A program made the translations under genes and the position numbers. Shown one piece after another: positions 34,694 to 43,746 of a stretch of 64,000 bases of DNA (its first letter is position 1; each line of letters starts with the position of its first letter). Under the pieces are notes generated by a model. The model saw nothing but the letters and a program-made list of their open reading frames with translations. It was not told the origin of the DNA and made no database searches. This stretch comes from Halolamina pelagica (lineage in GTDB: Archaea; Halobacteriota; Halobacteria; Halobacteriales; Haloferacaceae): positions 310,001 to 374,000 of the forward strand of contig NZ_FOXI01000001.1 in assembly GCF_900115675.1 (NCBI RefSeq). Reading direction: 5' to 3'.

Positions 34694-35641
34694 ATGTCTC
34701 TTCAACGATACCTAATCAAGCGGCTGCTGGTGATGATCCCAGTACTGCTTGGTGTAACTATACTGACGTTTTCGCTCACGAAGATGCTGCCCGGGTCGCC
34801 GGTGGACTACATCCTGCAGTTCCAGGAGACGACCCCCGGGTTGCGTGAACAGCTCCGCGCACAGTACAACCTGAACGAGCCGATATACATCCAGTACTGG
34901 CTCTGGCTTCGGGACGCGATGATGCTCGACTTCGGCGACTCGCTGATCTCCGACCGTAGCGTCTCCGGGGCGATCCTCAACCGGCTCCCGAACACGCTGC
35001 TGCTGGGCGCCATGGGCTTCGGGATCGCGATCGCGATCGGGATCCCGCTCGGCGTGGTCGCAGCCATCAACAACGGTAACACGGTCGACGAGGCCAGCCG
35101 CGTCGCGGCCCTCATCGGGATCGCGACCCCGAACTTCTGGCTCGGCCTGATGCTCCTGCTGGTGTTCAGTGTCCAACTCGGCCTGTTCCGGGTCATCCCG
35201 CCCGACAAGGCGGTGCTGAGTCCGGCGATGTTGAAGTTCGTGATCCTACCGGCGATCACCCTCGGAACGGCGTCGTCGGCGCTGATCATGCGACTGACCC
35301 GCTCCTCGATGGTCGAAGAGCTGAACAAGGACTACGTCCGCACCGCGAAGGCCAAGGGGCTCTCCGAGCGCACCGTCATCGTGAAGCACGTGCTGCGCAA
35401 CTCGATGGTGTCGGTCGTGACCGTGGCGGCGATCCAGGTCGCGTTCATCGTCAACGGCTCGGTCGTCGTCGAGCAGGTGTTCTCCTGGCCCGGCGTGGGT
35501 CGACTGCTCATCGACGCGATCACCCAGCGAGACCTGCCGGTACTGCAGGCGATCGTCCTGATGATCGCCGTCACTATCGTGTTCGTCAACCTGGTTGCGG
35601 ACCTCCTCTACTCGTGGCTCGATCCACGTATCCGATACTGA
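34694..35641 (+). CDS. dppB: Peptide ABC transporter permease (DppB type)
   Basis: 315 aa, six membrane segments. N-terminus 'YLIKRLLVMIPVLLGVTILTF' and the soluble loop with 'LNEPIYIQYWLWL' are diagnostic of DppB. The EAA loop is 'DYVRTAKAKGLSERTVIVKHVLRNS'. Starts 15 bases after the binding-protein stop. Confidence 0.93.
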   Translation: MSLQRYLIKRLLVMIPVLLGVTILTFSLTKMLPGSPVDYILQFQETTPGLREQLRAQYNLNEPIYIQYWLWLRDAMMLDFGDSLISDRSVSGAILNRLPNTLLLGAMGFGIAIAIGIPLGVVAAINNGNTVDEASRVAALIGIATPNFWLGLMLLLVFSVQLGLFRVIPPDKAVLSPAMLKFVILPAITLGTASSALIMRLTRSSMVEELNKDYVRTAKAKGLSERTVIVKHVLRNSMVSVVTVAAIQVAFIVNGSVVVEQVFSWPGVGRLLIDAITQRDLPVLQAIVLMIAVTIVFVNLVADLLYSWLDPRIRY

Positions 35642-35644
35642 CAC

Positions 35645-36676
35645 ATGTCTCACGAATCACAGCGAACGACGACGACTGAACGCGGGCGGATCCGGGTGAC
35701 CGGGTTCGACACCTCCGTGTTCGAGGACCGCGACGAGCGATTCGAGTGGCAACAGGACGAGAGCACGGTGTCTCGCGACCGCATGACGCGTGCGTGGGAA
35801 CGGTTCAAGCGCAACCGCACCGCGCTGGTGGGGCTGGCGATCATCGCCGTGATGCTGTTCACGACGATCTTCGCACGCCCGATCGCCATCGAGGGGATCA
35901 CGATCCAGCCGTTCTCGCTGGCGCCGTTCGATCCGACGAACTCCAACTTCGGCGCGCTCAACCAGGGGCCGTCGGCCGCCCACCCCTTCGGGACCGACTG
36001 GTCCGGGAAGGACATCCTCTCGCGAGTGATGTACGGCGGTCGCTACAGCCTCACGATCGGCGTGATCACCGTCGGCATCGCGCTCTCGGTCGGCGTCCCG
36101 CTCGGCGCCCTCGCGGGCTACTACGGCGGGTGGATCGACGAGGTCATCATGCGCCTGGTCGACATCCTCTACGCGTTCCCGTTCCTCGTGCTCGCCATCG
36201 CGCTGATCGCGGTGCTGGGCCAGGGGTTCTGGAACATGATCACGGCGCTGGTCCTCGTGGTCTGGATCAGCTACGCCCGCCTGTTGCGGGGCGAGGTGCT
36301 CTCGGTCAAGGAGAACGAGTACGTCACCGCCGCGAAGGCGCTCGGCGCACGCGACCGCTCGATCATCTTCCGCCACGTCGTGCCCAACGCGATGGCGCCG
36401 GTGATCGTGCAGGCGACGCTCGGGATCGGGACCGTCGTGCTCAACGCCGCGGCGCTGGGCTTCCTCGGGCTCGGGCTCGAGCCGGGCTCCCCCGAGTGGG
36501 GCAGCATGCTCGCCCGCGGCCGGAGCAGCCTGATCCAGGGCCAGTGGTGGATCACGGTGTTCCCCGGACTGGCCATCTTCCTGTTCGTGCTCTCGATCAA
36601 CCTCGTGGGTGACGGCGTCCGGGACGCCGTCGATCCGCAGGGTGACACAAGCGGCGGTGCGGGGGTGCGAGAATGA
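35645..36676 (+). CDS. dppC: Peptide ABC transporter permease (DppC type)
   Basis: 343 aa. After a polar N-terminal tail of about 55 residues come six segments: 'HPFGTDWSGKDILSRVMYGGR' is the DppC signature and 'EYVTAAKALGARDRSIIFRHVVPN' the EAA loop. 'LGLGLEPGSPEWGSMLARG' closes the family domain. Partner of the upstream DppB; overlaps the ATPase gene by four bases. Confidence 0.93.
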   Translation: MSHESQRTTTTERGRIRVTGFDTSVFEDRDERFEWQQDESTVSRDRMTRAWERFKRNRTALVGLAIIAVMLFTTIFARPIAIEGITIQPFSLAPFDPTNSNFGALNQGPSAAHPFGTDWSGKDILSRVMYGGRYSLTIGVITVGIALSVGVPLGALAGYYGGWIDEVIMRLVDILYAFPFLVLAIALIAVLGQGFWNMITALVLVVWISYARLLRGEVLSVKENEYVTAAKALGARDRSIIFRHVVPNAMAPVIVQATLGIGTVVLNAAALGFLGLGLEPGSPEWGSMLARGRSSLIQGQWWITVFPGLAIFLFVLSINLVGDGVRDAVDPQGDTSGGAGVRE

Positions 36677-37950
36677 GCGCGAACGACAAACCGCTGCTCT
36701 CGGTCGACGGCCTCCAGACCAGCTTCTACACCGAGGAGGGCGAGGTCAAGGCCGTCAACGACGTCTCCTACCAGATCGACAGGGGCGAACGGTTCGCCGT
36801 CGTCGGCGAGTCCGGCGCGGGCAAATCCGTCACCAGCCTCTCGCTGATGCGGCTGATCGACGACCCCGGCCGGATCAAGGGCGGCGACGTGACGTTCCGC
36901 TCGCCCAGCGCGGTCGCCACGCTCGCCCGGAAGTTCCCGGAGGGCGTCGCGACCGAGAACAGTTCCGGCTACATCCACGTCGCCGAACTCCGCGCGGAGT
37001 CCGGGAGCGTGGGCGACGATCCGGGCGCGACCGTCCGCGACCGGCCCAAGGAGGTCGCGACCGAGCTCGACGACGGTAGCCTCCACGTGGAGGCCGGCCA
37101 CGTCGACGTGCTTGACGCGCCCGCCGAGGCGATGCAGGAGCTGCGCGGGGCCGAGATCGCGATGATCTTCCAGGACCCGCACACCGCGCTCAACCCGGTC
37201 TACACCGTCGGCGAACAGATCGCGGAGGCGATCCGGAAACACCTCGACATGGGCGAGAAGGCCGCCCGCGAGCGGGCAATCGACATGCTCGATCGGGTCG
37301 GGATTCCGGACCCCGCGGAGCGGTACTCGGACTACCCCCACGAGTTCTCCGGCGGGATGCAACAGCGCGCGGTGATCGCCATCGCGCTCTCCTGTGACCC
37401 GTCGCTCATCGTGGCCGACGAGCCGACGACGGCGCTGGACGTGACGATCGAGGCGCAGATCCTCGACCTGCTGAAGGATCTCTCCGACGACGAGGACGTG
37501 GCCATCCAGCTGATCACCCACGACCTGGGCGTCGTCGCCGAACTGTGTGACAGCGTGATGGTGATGTACGCCGGCAAGCCCGTCGAGCGGAGCTCCGTCG
37601 AGGAGCTGTACTACGATCCCAAACACCCCTACACGGTGGGGCTGATGAGCTCGATCCCGCGGATCGGCGACGACCGCGACCGGCTCGAAACCGTCCCGGG
37701 GACGATGCCGGACCTCGTCCAGCTCCCCTCGGGCTGTAGCTTCCACCCGCGGTGTCCGTACGCTGAGGACGCCTGCATCCAACACGAACCGCCGCTGGTC
37801 GACACGGAGACCGGCGAACCGATCGAGGAACCCGACTCCGACATCCACACCGCCGCCTGTCTGGAGTACACCGGCGACCTGCAGGACGGCGTCGACTTCG
37901 ACGTGCAGATCCGTGAGGACGCCGCGGCCGACGGAGGTGAATCAGTATGA
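36673..37950 (+). CDS. dppD: Peptide ABC transporter ATP-binding protein with a long insertion (DppD type)
   Basis: 425 aa; usual DppD length is near 330. Walker A 'GESGAGKSV', Q-loop '[18 protein letters not shown]', signature '[15 protein letters not shown]', Walker B '[12 protein letters not shown]', switch 'LITHDLGVV', and the C-terminal Cys-rich 'PSGCSFHPRCPYAEDAC' of oligopeptide ATPases are all present. Between Walker A and the Q-loop about 70 extra acidic residues are inserted (about residues 75-145). The reading frame is intact, so this is a real insertion rather than an error. Confidence 0.9.
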   Translation: MSANDKPLLSVDGLQTSFYTEEGEVKAVNDVSYQIDRGERFAVVGESGAGKSVTSLSLMRLIDDPGRIKGGDVTFRSPSAVATLARKFPEGVATENSSGYIHVAELRAESGSVGDDPGATVRDRPKEVATELDDGSLHVEAGHVDVLDAPAEAMQELRGAEIAMIFQDPHTALNPVYTVGEQIAEAIRKHLDMGEKAARERAIDMLDRVGIPDPAERYSDYPHEFSGGMQQRAVIAIALSCDPSLIVADEPTTALDVTIEAQILDLLKDLSDDEDVAIQLITHDLGVVAELCDSVMVMYAGKPVERSSVEELYYDPKHPYTVGLMSSIPRIGDDRDRLETVPGTMPDLVQLPSGCSFHPRCPYAEDACIQHEPPLVDTETGEPIEEPDSDIHTAACLEYTGDLQDGVDFDVQIREDAAADGGESV

Positions 37951-38999
37951 GTGCCGACGAGGAGCCACTGATCGAGATCGACGGGCTGAAGAAGCACTAC
38001 TCGACCGACGAGGGGCTGCTCGACCGGATCCTCGGCGACGCCGAGACGGTGAAAGCGGTCGACGGCGTCGACCTGGAGATCGCCGAGGGGGAGACCCTCG
38101 GCCTGGTCGGCGAGTCCGGCTGCGGGAAGTCCTCGCTCGGCCGAACGATGCTCGGGCTGGAGGAGCCGACCGAGGGCTCCGTCTACTACGACGGCGAGGA
38201 CCTAACCGAGCTGTCCTCGGCCGAACTCCGGGACTACCGGAAGGACCTCCAGTTCGTGTTCCAGAACCCCTTCGCGTCGCTGAACCCGCGCCTGACGGTG
38301 AGCGACATCGTCGGCGAGGCGCTCGACGTGCACGGCCTCGCCGCCGGCGAGGAGCGCGCCGAGCGCGTCGAGGAACTGCTCGAGACCGTCGGGCTCCAGG
38401 CCAGCCACGCCTCGCGCTACCCCCACGAGTTCTCGGGGGGCCAGCGCCAGCGTATCGGGATCGCCCGCGCGCTCGCGGTCGACCCCGAGTTCATCGTCTG
38501 CGACGAGCCGGTGTCGGCGCTCGACGTGAGCGTCCAGGCCCAGATCCTGAACCTGCTCGAGGACCTGCAGGAGGACTTCGGCCTCTCCTACCTGTTCATC
38601 GCCCACGACCTGAGCGTGGTCGAACACATCGCCGACCGCATCGCGGTGATGTACCTCGGCGAGATCGTGGAAGTCGGGAAAACGGAGGAGATCTTCTCCC
38701 CGCCGTACCACCCCTACACGCGCTCGCTGCTGTCGGCGATCCCCGAACCCGACCCCCTCTGGGAGGGCGACCGGATCATCCTCGAGGGGACGGTCCCCTC
38801 GCCGATCAACCCGCCGTCGGGCTGTAAGTTCCACACGCGGTGTCCGATCGCACACGACGAGTGTTCGGAGTGGGACGAACACCCGGACCTGGAGGAAGTG
38901 AGTTCGACTCACGGGATCGGCTGCCCGTTCCACGAGGAGATCCAGGACGAGGTCGGCTCGTCGGCCGACTCGACCGGCGCCGAGTCGACGGCCGACTGA
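37947..38999 (+). CDS. dppF: Peptide ABC transporter ATP-binding protein (DppF type)
   Basis: 350 aa, normal length. Walker A 'GESGCGKSS', Q-loop '[17 protein letters not shown]', signature '[15 protein letters not shown]', Walker B '[12 protein letters not shown]', and C-terminal '[17 protein letters not shown]'. It pairs with the DppD-type ATPase overlapping by four bases upstream. Last gene of the operon. Confidence 0.93.
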   Translation: MSADEEPLIEIDGLKKHYSTDEGLLDRILGDAETVKAVDGVDLEIAEGETLGLVGESGCGKSSLGRTMLGLEEPTEGSVYYDGEDLTELSSAELRDYRKDLQFVFQNPFASLNPRLTVSDIVGEALDVHGLAAGEERAERVEELLETVGLQASHASRYPHEFSGGQRQRIGIARALAVDPEFIVCDEPVSALDVSVQAQILNLLEDLQEDFGLSYLFIAHDLSVVEHIADRIAVMYLGEIVEVGKTEEIFSPPYHPYTRSLLSAIPEPDPLWEGDRIILEGTVPSPINPPSGCKFHTRCPIAHDECSEWDEHPDLEEVSSTHGIGCPFHEEIQDEVGSSADSTGAESTAD

Positions 39000-39036
39000 C
39001 GGCCCCGGTCACGGGACCTTTTTCCGCGTCGACCGC

Positions 39037-39570
39037 ATGCGACAGCGTATGCGTCGGGTCTACGACTCGGAGGCGCTGCGCCGGGACGACGAGGACCCGT
39101 TCTCGCCCGTCGAGGACGACGAGAGCACCAGCCGGAACCACGTCAACTGGACCAACGTCAGCCACGCGCTCGTGCCGCAGTTCCTGCGCTCGCGGGCGAT
39201 CGCCGTCGACGTGGAGACCGACAAGGACCGCTACGAGTCCGGCGAGGAGATCCACTTCGGCGTCACCTTCTACAACCGGTTCCCGCTCCCTGTCACCATC
39301 GTTACCGAGACGCCCAAACCGTGGGAGTGGTCGGTCGACGGCAACGTCGAGGGCTCGGAGCTGCCCGCGGACCACCCCGAGGAGCGGAGCCTCTTCCGGT
39401 TCGACCGCAGCGAGCGCAAGCGCTTCCGTCGCACGTGGTCCGGCCGCGTCCGCGTCGACGAGCGCGAGTGGCGCACCGCCGACCGGGGTGAACACACGCT
39501 CAGCGTGAGCATCGACGCCGTCCACGGCACCGAGAACCTCCGCGCGGAGACGACGTTCCGCATCGAGTAA
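39037..39570 (+). CDS. Hypothetical haloarchaeal protein with a beta-sandwich-like domain
   Basis: 177 aa. The first 55 residues are charged and probably unstructured; the rest is beta-rich: 'AVDVETDKDRYESGEEIHFG', 'VTFYNRFPLPVTIVTETP' and 'HTLSVSIDAVHGTENLRAET'. The pattern recalls Ig-like proteinase-inhibitor (BsuPI) folds. No signal peptide or membrane segment, so cytoplasmic. An ATG 12 bases downstream (39049) is an equally good start. It sits between the peptide transporter and the oligopeptidase; a link to peptide metabolism is only positional. Confidence 0.6.
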   Translation: MRQRMRRVYDSEALRRDDEDPFSPVEDDESTSRNHVNWTNVSHALVPQFLRSRAIAVDVETDKDRYESGEEIHFGVTFYNRFPLPVTIVTETPKPWEWSVDGNVEGSELPADHPEERSLFRFDRSERKRFRRTWSGRVRVDEREWRTADRGEHTLSVSIDAVHGTENLRAETTFRIE

Positions 39571-39601
39571 CCGCCGGCGTCGGTCCTGCCGCTTGCCACT
39601 C

Positions 39602-39608
39602 CTTTAAG
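39602..39608 (+). promoter_or_regulatory. TATA element of the oligopeptidase gene
   Basis: CTTTAAG, 24-30 bases before the ATG at 39632, which indicates a leaderless transcript. Confidence 0.55.
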
Positions 39609-39631
39609 CCCGCCGCGCGGCCCGTTCCCGT

Positions 39632-41680
39632 ATGCGCGACAGCCCCCCTGACACCGAGCGACGGCCCGTCACCGAGGAGCACCACGGCGAGGAGATCGTG
39701 GACCCCTACCGCTGGCTGGAAGAGAGCAGCGAGGAGGTCGAAACGTGGGTCGCGGCCCAGAACGAGTACGCCGACACCGTGCTCGACACCGACACCCGCG
39801 ACGCCCTGCGCCCGCAGTTCGAGCGCGTGGCCCGGGTCACCGACTACGGCGCCGTGACCGCCGCCGGCGGGCGCTACTTCCAGACGATCGAGGAGCCCGA
39901 CGAGGACCACGGCGTCCTGTACGTCCGTGACTCGTTCGACGAAGAACCGCGGTCGCTGGTCGACCCCAACGCGTTCGACGGCGAGGCGGCGTCGATGAAC
40001 TGGTTCACCGTGGGCCCGGACGGCGAACGCGTCGCCTACGGCTACGACGAGGGCGGCCAGGAGCAGTACGACGTGCGCGTCGTGGACACCGACACGGGCG
40101 AACTCCGCGACGAGGTGCCCGACGCCGGCCGCGTCAACCCCGGCGGGTTCGCGTGGACCGACGACGGCTTCTACTCGATCCGCACGGGCGGCCCCGGCGA
40201 CGGCGAGCAGCTCCAGAAGGCGCTGTACGGCCACCGCCACGACGCGGATCCCGACGAGGACGAACTGCTCACCGACGCCTTCAGCGAGCACGCGTGGCCC
40301 GAACTGGCCTACGACACGGAGACCGACACCCTCCTCGCCGCGGTCCACGAGGGGACGACCCACACCGACCTCTACCGGGTCGACCCCGACGCCGAGGAGC
40401 CGCTCACGCCGCTACTGACCGACTACGACGCCACGTTCGCCCCCCACGTCGCCTCCGATGCGGGCGAGGTCCACTTCCTCACCAACTACGAGGCCGACTT
40501 CTCGCGGGTACTCACCGCGGACGTCGGGACGGTCGCGGCGGGCGCGGACCTCGACCCCGACGAGTTCGCGGTGTCGATCCCCGAGACGGACGCAGTTCTG
40601 CAGGACGTGACCGTCGCCGGCGAGTCGCTCGTCGCGAACCACCTCCGGGACGCCTCCTCGGGGCTCTCGGTCTGGGCCGGGGGCGAGACCGTCGAGACGC
40701 TCCCCAGCCCCGAGTTCTGCACCATCGACGGCGTCGATTCGGACGACGACGGCGAGGAACTGTTCTACGTCGTCCACGACTTCGAGGCGCCCGACCGCGT
40801 CACGCGCTATCGACTCGACGGTGCCGACGCCTCCCCCGAGACGGTCGGACGGGCCGATATCGAACTCGGCGTCGACGTGAGTGTCAGCCAGGAGTTCTTC
40901 GAGTCCGCGGACGGGACCGAGGTGCCCGCGTTCGTCGTCCACCGTGAGGGGCTCGATCCCGCGGGCGAGGCGCCGACGGTGCTGTACGGCTACGGCGGCT
41001 TCCGGATCCCGCAGACGCCGAGTTTCTGGCGGTTCGCCGGCCCGTTCCTCGACGCCGGCGGGGTCTTCGTCGTCGCCAACCTCCGCGGGGGGACCGAGTA
41101 CGGTGAACCCTGGCACGAGGCCGGGATGCGCGAGCACAAACAGAACGTGTTCGACGACTTCCACGCCGTCGCCGAGGGACTGATCGACGCGGGCTACACG
41201 GATACGGACCACCTCGGCGCCTACGGCGGCTCCAACGGCGGCCTACTCACCGGTGCAGCGCTGACCCAGCGCCCCGACCTGTGGGCCGGGATCCTGTGTA
41301 CGGTGCCGCTGCTCGACATGCTCCGGTTCCACCGCTTCCTGCTCGGCGAGTCCTGGACCGTCGAGTACGGCTCCCCCGAGGACCCCGAGGCGTTCGAGTA
41401 CATCCGCGAGTACTCGCCGTACCACAACGTCGAGCAGCGGGACTACCCGGCGACGATGTTCAAGACCGCCGCGGGCGACACGCGCGTCCACCCGAGTCAC
41501 GCCCGGAAGATGACCGCGCTGGTGCAGGCCCACCAGACCGGCGAGGAGCCGATCGTGCTCCGCACCGAGACCGACACGGGCCACGGCGTCGGCAAGTCGA
41601 CCGAGATGATCGTCGAGGAGCAGGTCGACCAGTGGACGTGGCTGTGTGATCGGCTCGGCGCGGACGTGAGCAAGGAGTGA
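39632..41680 (+). CDS. Prolyl oligopeptidase family serine peptidase (S9A)
   Basis: 682 aa, no signal peptide. 'DPYRWLEESSEEVETWVAAQNEYAD' is the conserved prolyl-oligopeptidase N-terminus. A beta-propeller follows, then the hydrolase domain with Ser534 (YGGSNGG), Asp616 (AAGDTRVHP) and His651 (TGHGVG). It should cut peptides under about 30 residues after proline in the cytoplasm. Together with two peptide importers and the S9 peptidase at 20861 it completes a peptide-use set. Confidence 0.92.
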   Translation: MRDSPPDTERRPVTEEHHGEEIVDPYRWLEESSEEVETWVAAQNEYADTVLDTDTRDALRPQFERVARVTDYGAVTAAGGRYFQTIEEPDEDHGVLYVRDSFDEEPRSLVDPNAFDGEAASMNWFTVGPDGERVAYGYDEGGQEQYDVRVVDTDTGELRDEVPDAGRVNPGGFAWTDDGFYSIRTGGPGDGEQLQKALYGHRHDADPDEDELLTDAFSEHAWPELAYDTETDTLLAAVHEGTTHTDLYRVDPDAEEPLTPLLTDYDATFAPHVASDAGEVHFLTNYEADFSRVLTADVGTVAAGADLDPDEFAVSIPETDAVLQDVTVAGESLVANHLRDASSGLSVWAGGETVETLPSPEFCTIDGVDSDDDGEELFYVVHDFEAPDRVTRYRLDGADASPETVGRADIELGVDVSVSQEFFESADGTEVPAFVVHREGLDPAGEAPTVLYGYGGFRIPQTPSFWRFAGPFLDAGGVFVVANLRGGTEYGEPWHEAGMREHKQNVFDDFHAVAEGLIDAGYTDTDHLGAYGGSNGGLLTGAALTQRPDLWAGILCTVPLLDMLRFHRFLLGESWTVEYGSPEDPEAFEYIREYSPYHNVEQRDYPATMFKTAAGDTRVHPSHARKMTALVQAHQTGEEPIVLRTETDTGHGVGKSTEMIVEEQVDQWTWLCDRLGADVSKE

Positions 41681-41691
41681 GGCTGCCGGGT

Positions 41692-42126
41692 CTACGGACT
41701 CGGCGTCCGGACCGTCGAGAGGTAGGCCGTGAGGTCCGAGGTGGTGATCATCCCGATGACTTCCTCGTCGTCGAGAACGGGCATGTGGTGGATGCTGGCT
41801 TCGATCATCCGGTCGGCGACATCGCGGATCGAGTCGCCGCCTTTCGCGGTTAGTACGTCCGTCGTCATGTACTCCGAGACGGGGGTCTGGTCCTTGGGTT
41901 CCTGCCCGGAGACGATGGCGACGAAGTCCGTGCGGGTGAGGATCCCGGAGAGTCCGCCGTCGTCGTCGACGACCACGACCGACCCGATCTCGTGTTCGAG
42001 CATCAGGTCGGCGGCCGCCTCGACCAGCGTCTCGGGGGTCACGGTCTTGACGTCGGTGGTCATCAGGCTCGCCACGAAGAGATCGTCGATGTCGTCCATG
42101 TCAACATAGAGCACGACCCCGGCCAT
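41692..42126 (-). CDS. CBS-domain pair protein
   Basis: 144 aa, two CBS motifs. 'LFVASLMTTDVKTVTPETLVEAAADLM' and 'PVSEYMTTDVLTAKGGDSIRDVADRMI' start the two halves, and 'GMITTSDLTAYLSTV' ends the second. CBS pairs bind AMP, ATP or SAM and act as energy sensors. A start at 42099 (MDDIDDLFV) is also plausible and gives 135 residues. No enzyme domain is attached. Confidence 0.85.
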   Translation of the reverse strand: MAGVVLYVDMDDIDDLFVASLMTTDVKTVTPETLVEAAADLMLEHEIGSVVVVDDDGGLSGILTRTDFVAIVSGQEPKDQTPVSEYMTTDVLTAKGGDSIRDVADRMIEASIHHMPVLDDEEVIGMITTSDLTAYLSTVRTPSP

Positions 42127-42215
42127 AACGCTTCCCCTCTCGGTGTGACCACCGAGGTACAGGTCGTCGATTTCGAGTGGGCACGCTTTTCAGCGGGCCG
42201 GAACAGGGGCCGAGT

Positions 42216-42572
42216 ATGGAGACGGGGAACGCGGAGGGCGACGTTTCGGAGTCCGTGTCGATCTCGCTGCTGATCGCGGTGGTCGCGACCGGGCTGGTCT
42301 ACCTCGAACTCTGGGGCGGATCGGTGCCGGCCTTCGACGCCGGCGGGATCGCGCTGGGCGTCGGCCTCGGCCTCGTGGCCGGCGCGGCGTTCTACTACCG
42401 GGGGACGCGCTCGACGCGTCTCGACGACGTGCCGCCGCTGGCGATCTTCCTCGCCCTGGCGCTGATCGTCTACGTGCTCTTCCCCCAGGGACTCCCGCCG
42501 GTCGTCGAGCTGGCCATCGTCGTCGGCGTCTGGAGCGATACGGCGCTGCGGGCGGCCGCGAAAGCGACCTGA
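42216..42572 (+). CDS. Hypothetical membrane protein
   Basis: 118 aa with three to four hydrophobic segments after an acidic 15-residue N-terminus. The ATG at 42216 is favoured because a CTTTT promoter-like element lies about 28 bases upstream, inside the longer frame. No family recognised. Confidence 0.6.
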   Translation: METGNAEGDVSESVSISLLIAVVATGLVYLELWGGSVPAFDAGGIALGVGLGLVAGAAFYYRGTRSTRLDDVPPLAIFLALALIVYVLFPQGLPPVVELAIVVGVWSDTALRAAAKAT

Positions 42573-42609
42573 GAAGTGAGTTCTCGCCGCGGGGGGACGG
42601 CCGCAGCGA

Positions 42610-43575
42610 TCAGGACTCGTCGACCAGCGGGAACTGGGCCAGCCGGATCGCGGCCATGTCGGTCAACCCCTTCCCGGTGTCGGAGTCCTGGTGGCGCTCG
42701 TAGTGGCCGAGCATCATCCCCTCGTGGTCAACGACGGGGATCAGCCGGACCTCGGTGCCGTCGGGGCCAACGTCGAAGACGAGGTAGGACTGCGGGAACG
42801 AACACGTCGTCGGCGACATGATCTCGCGGACGCCCCGCTCTTTCGTCGCGGAGGGGAGGTGGAGGTGGCCGGTGACCATCAGCGGCGCGTCGTGTTCGGC
42901 GAGCACGTCGAGGAACGCTTCGGGCTCCCGCATCGTCGGCGGGATCGCCATCTCGGGCTCGTTGTTGTCGCGGTGCTGGACCAGTTGGTCGGACATCGTG
43001 GGGAGGTTGTGGTGGACCGCGACGAGCGGGCTCTCGAGCTCGGGCAGGGTCCCGTCGAGCCACTCGAGCTGCTCGTCGGTGACGAGCCCGTCGTGGGAGT
43101 CGGTGAGCCAGTCGTCGCCGCCCGAACTGTTGAGGCCGACCACGTCGACGCCGCCGACGCGCTCGTGGAACGGGAGCCCGTCGGGGGTGTAGCGCTCCTC
43201 GAACTCGGCGAGGGGGAGGTTCTCGTGGTCGTACCCCTCCTTCTCCACGTCGTGGTTGCCGGGGATCGCCCGGAACGGCGTCTCGAGGTCGGCGAGGATC
43301 GCGTCGGCGGCGTCGTAGTTCCAGCGCTCGCCGTCCTTGGTGACGTCGCCGACACAGAGCGTGTAGTCGACATCGCGGTCGTTGATGTCCGCCACCGCGT
43401 TCCGGAGGTGGGTCTCGGTGTGTTCGAACAGTTTCGAGGTACCCTCCTCGCGGGTTGAGACGTGCGGGTCCGCGACGACGGCGATGCGGGTCGGCTCGTC
43501 GCTTCGGGGGCGCGCCAGCCGCGCCATCACGTTCCCCGGCGTTGTACCACTGTGGTCGACGGGTCCGTCAGCCAT
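42610..43575 (-). CDS. Calcineurin-like metallophosphoesterase
   Basis: 321 aa from the ATG at 43575, which has a TTCATAAAC promoter element 22-30 bases upstream. All metal-binding motifs are visible: 'VVADPHVS' (DxH), 'CVGDVTKDGE' (GDxxxD/E), 'IPGNHDVEK' (GNHD), 'VAVHHNLP' and 'VTGHLHLP' (GHxH). A small C-terminal beta part (ESYL-like: SYLVFDVGPDGTEVRLIPVV) follows. Substrate could be a phosphodiester or cyclic nucleotide; the sequence does not decide. Confidence 0.87.
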   Translation of the reverse strand: MADGPVDHSGTTPGNVMARLARPRSDEPTRIAVVADPHVSTREEGTSKLFEHTETHLRNAVADINDRDVDYTLCVGDVTKDGERWNYDAADAILADLETPFRAIPGNHDVEKEGYDHENLPLAEFEERYTPDGLPFHERVGGVDVVGLNSSGGDDWLTDSHDGLVTDEQLEWLDGTLPELESPLVAVHHNLPTMSDQLVQHRDNNEPEMAIPPTMREPEAFLDVLAEHDAPLMVTGHLHLPSATKERGVREIMSPTTCSFPQSYLVFDVGPDGTEVRLIPVVDHEGMMLGHYERHQDSDTGKGLTDMAAIRLAQFPLVDES

Positions 43576-43596
43576 ACCGGGACTGAGCCGACGCCG

Positions 43597-43605
43597 TTCA
43601 TAAAC
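43597..43605 (-). promoter_or_regulatory. TATA element of the metallophosphoesterase gene
   Basis: GTTTATGAA on the minus strand, 22-30 bases before the start at 43575. A second, stronger AT element (CATATATATCC near 43636-43646) lies further out and is not assigned. Confidence 0.5.
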
Positions 43606-43746
43606 CTGTGGAGCTTCGCCCGTCCGGTGGTTCGCCATATATATCCACACGTATCGCTACCGAAACCTCCGTTTTGACCGGGATATACTGCCACGGACCA
43701 ACACAGAGGACAAACTATTTGCATCGCCGGAAATCCTGTTGGAGTG

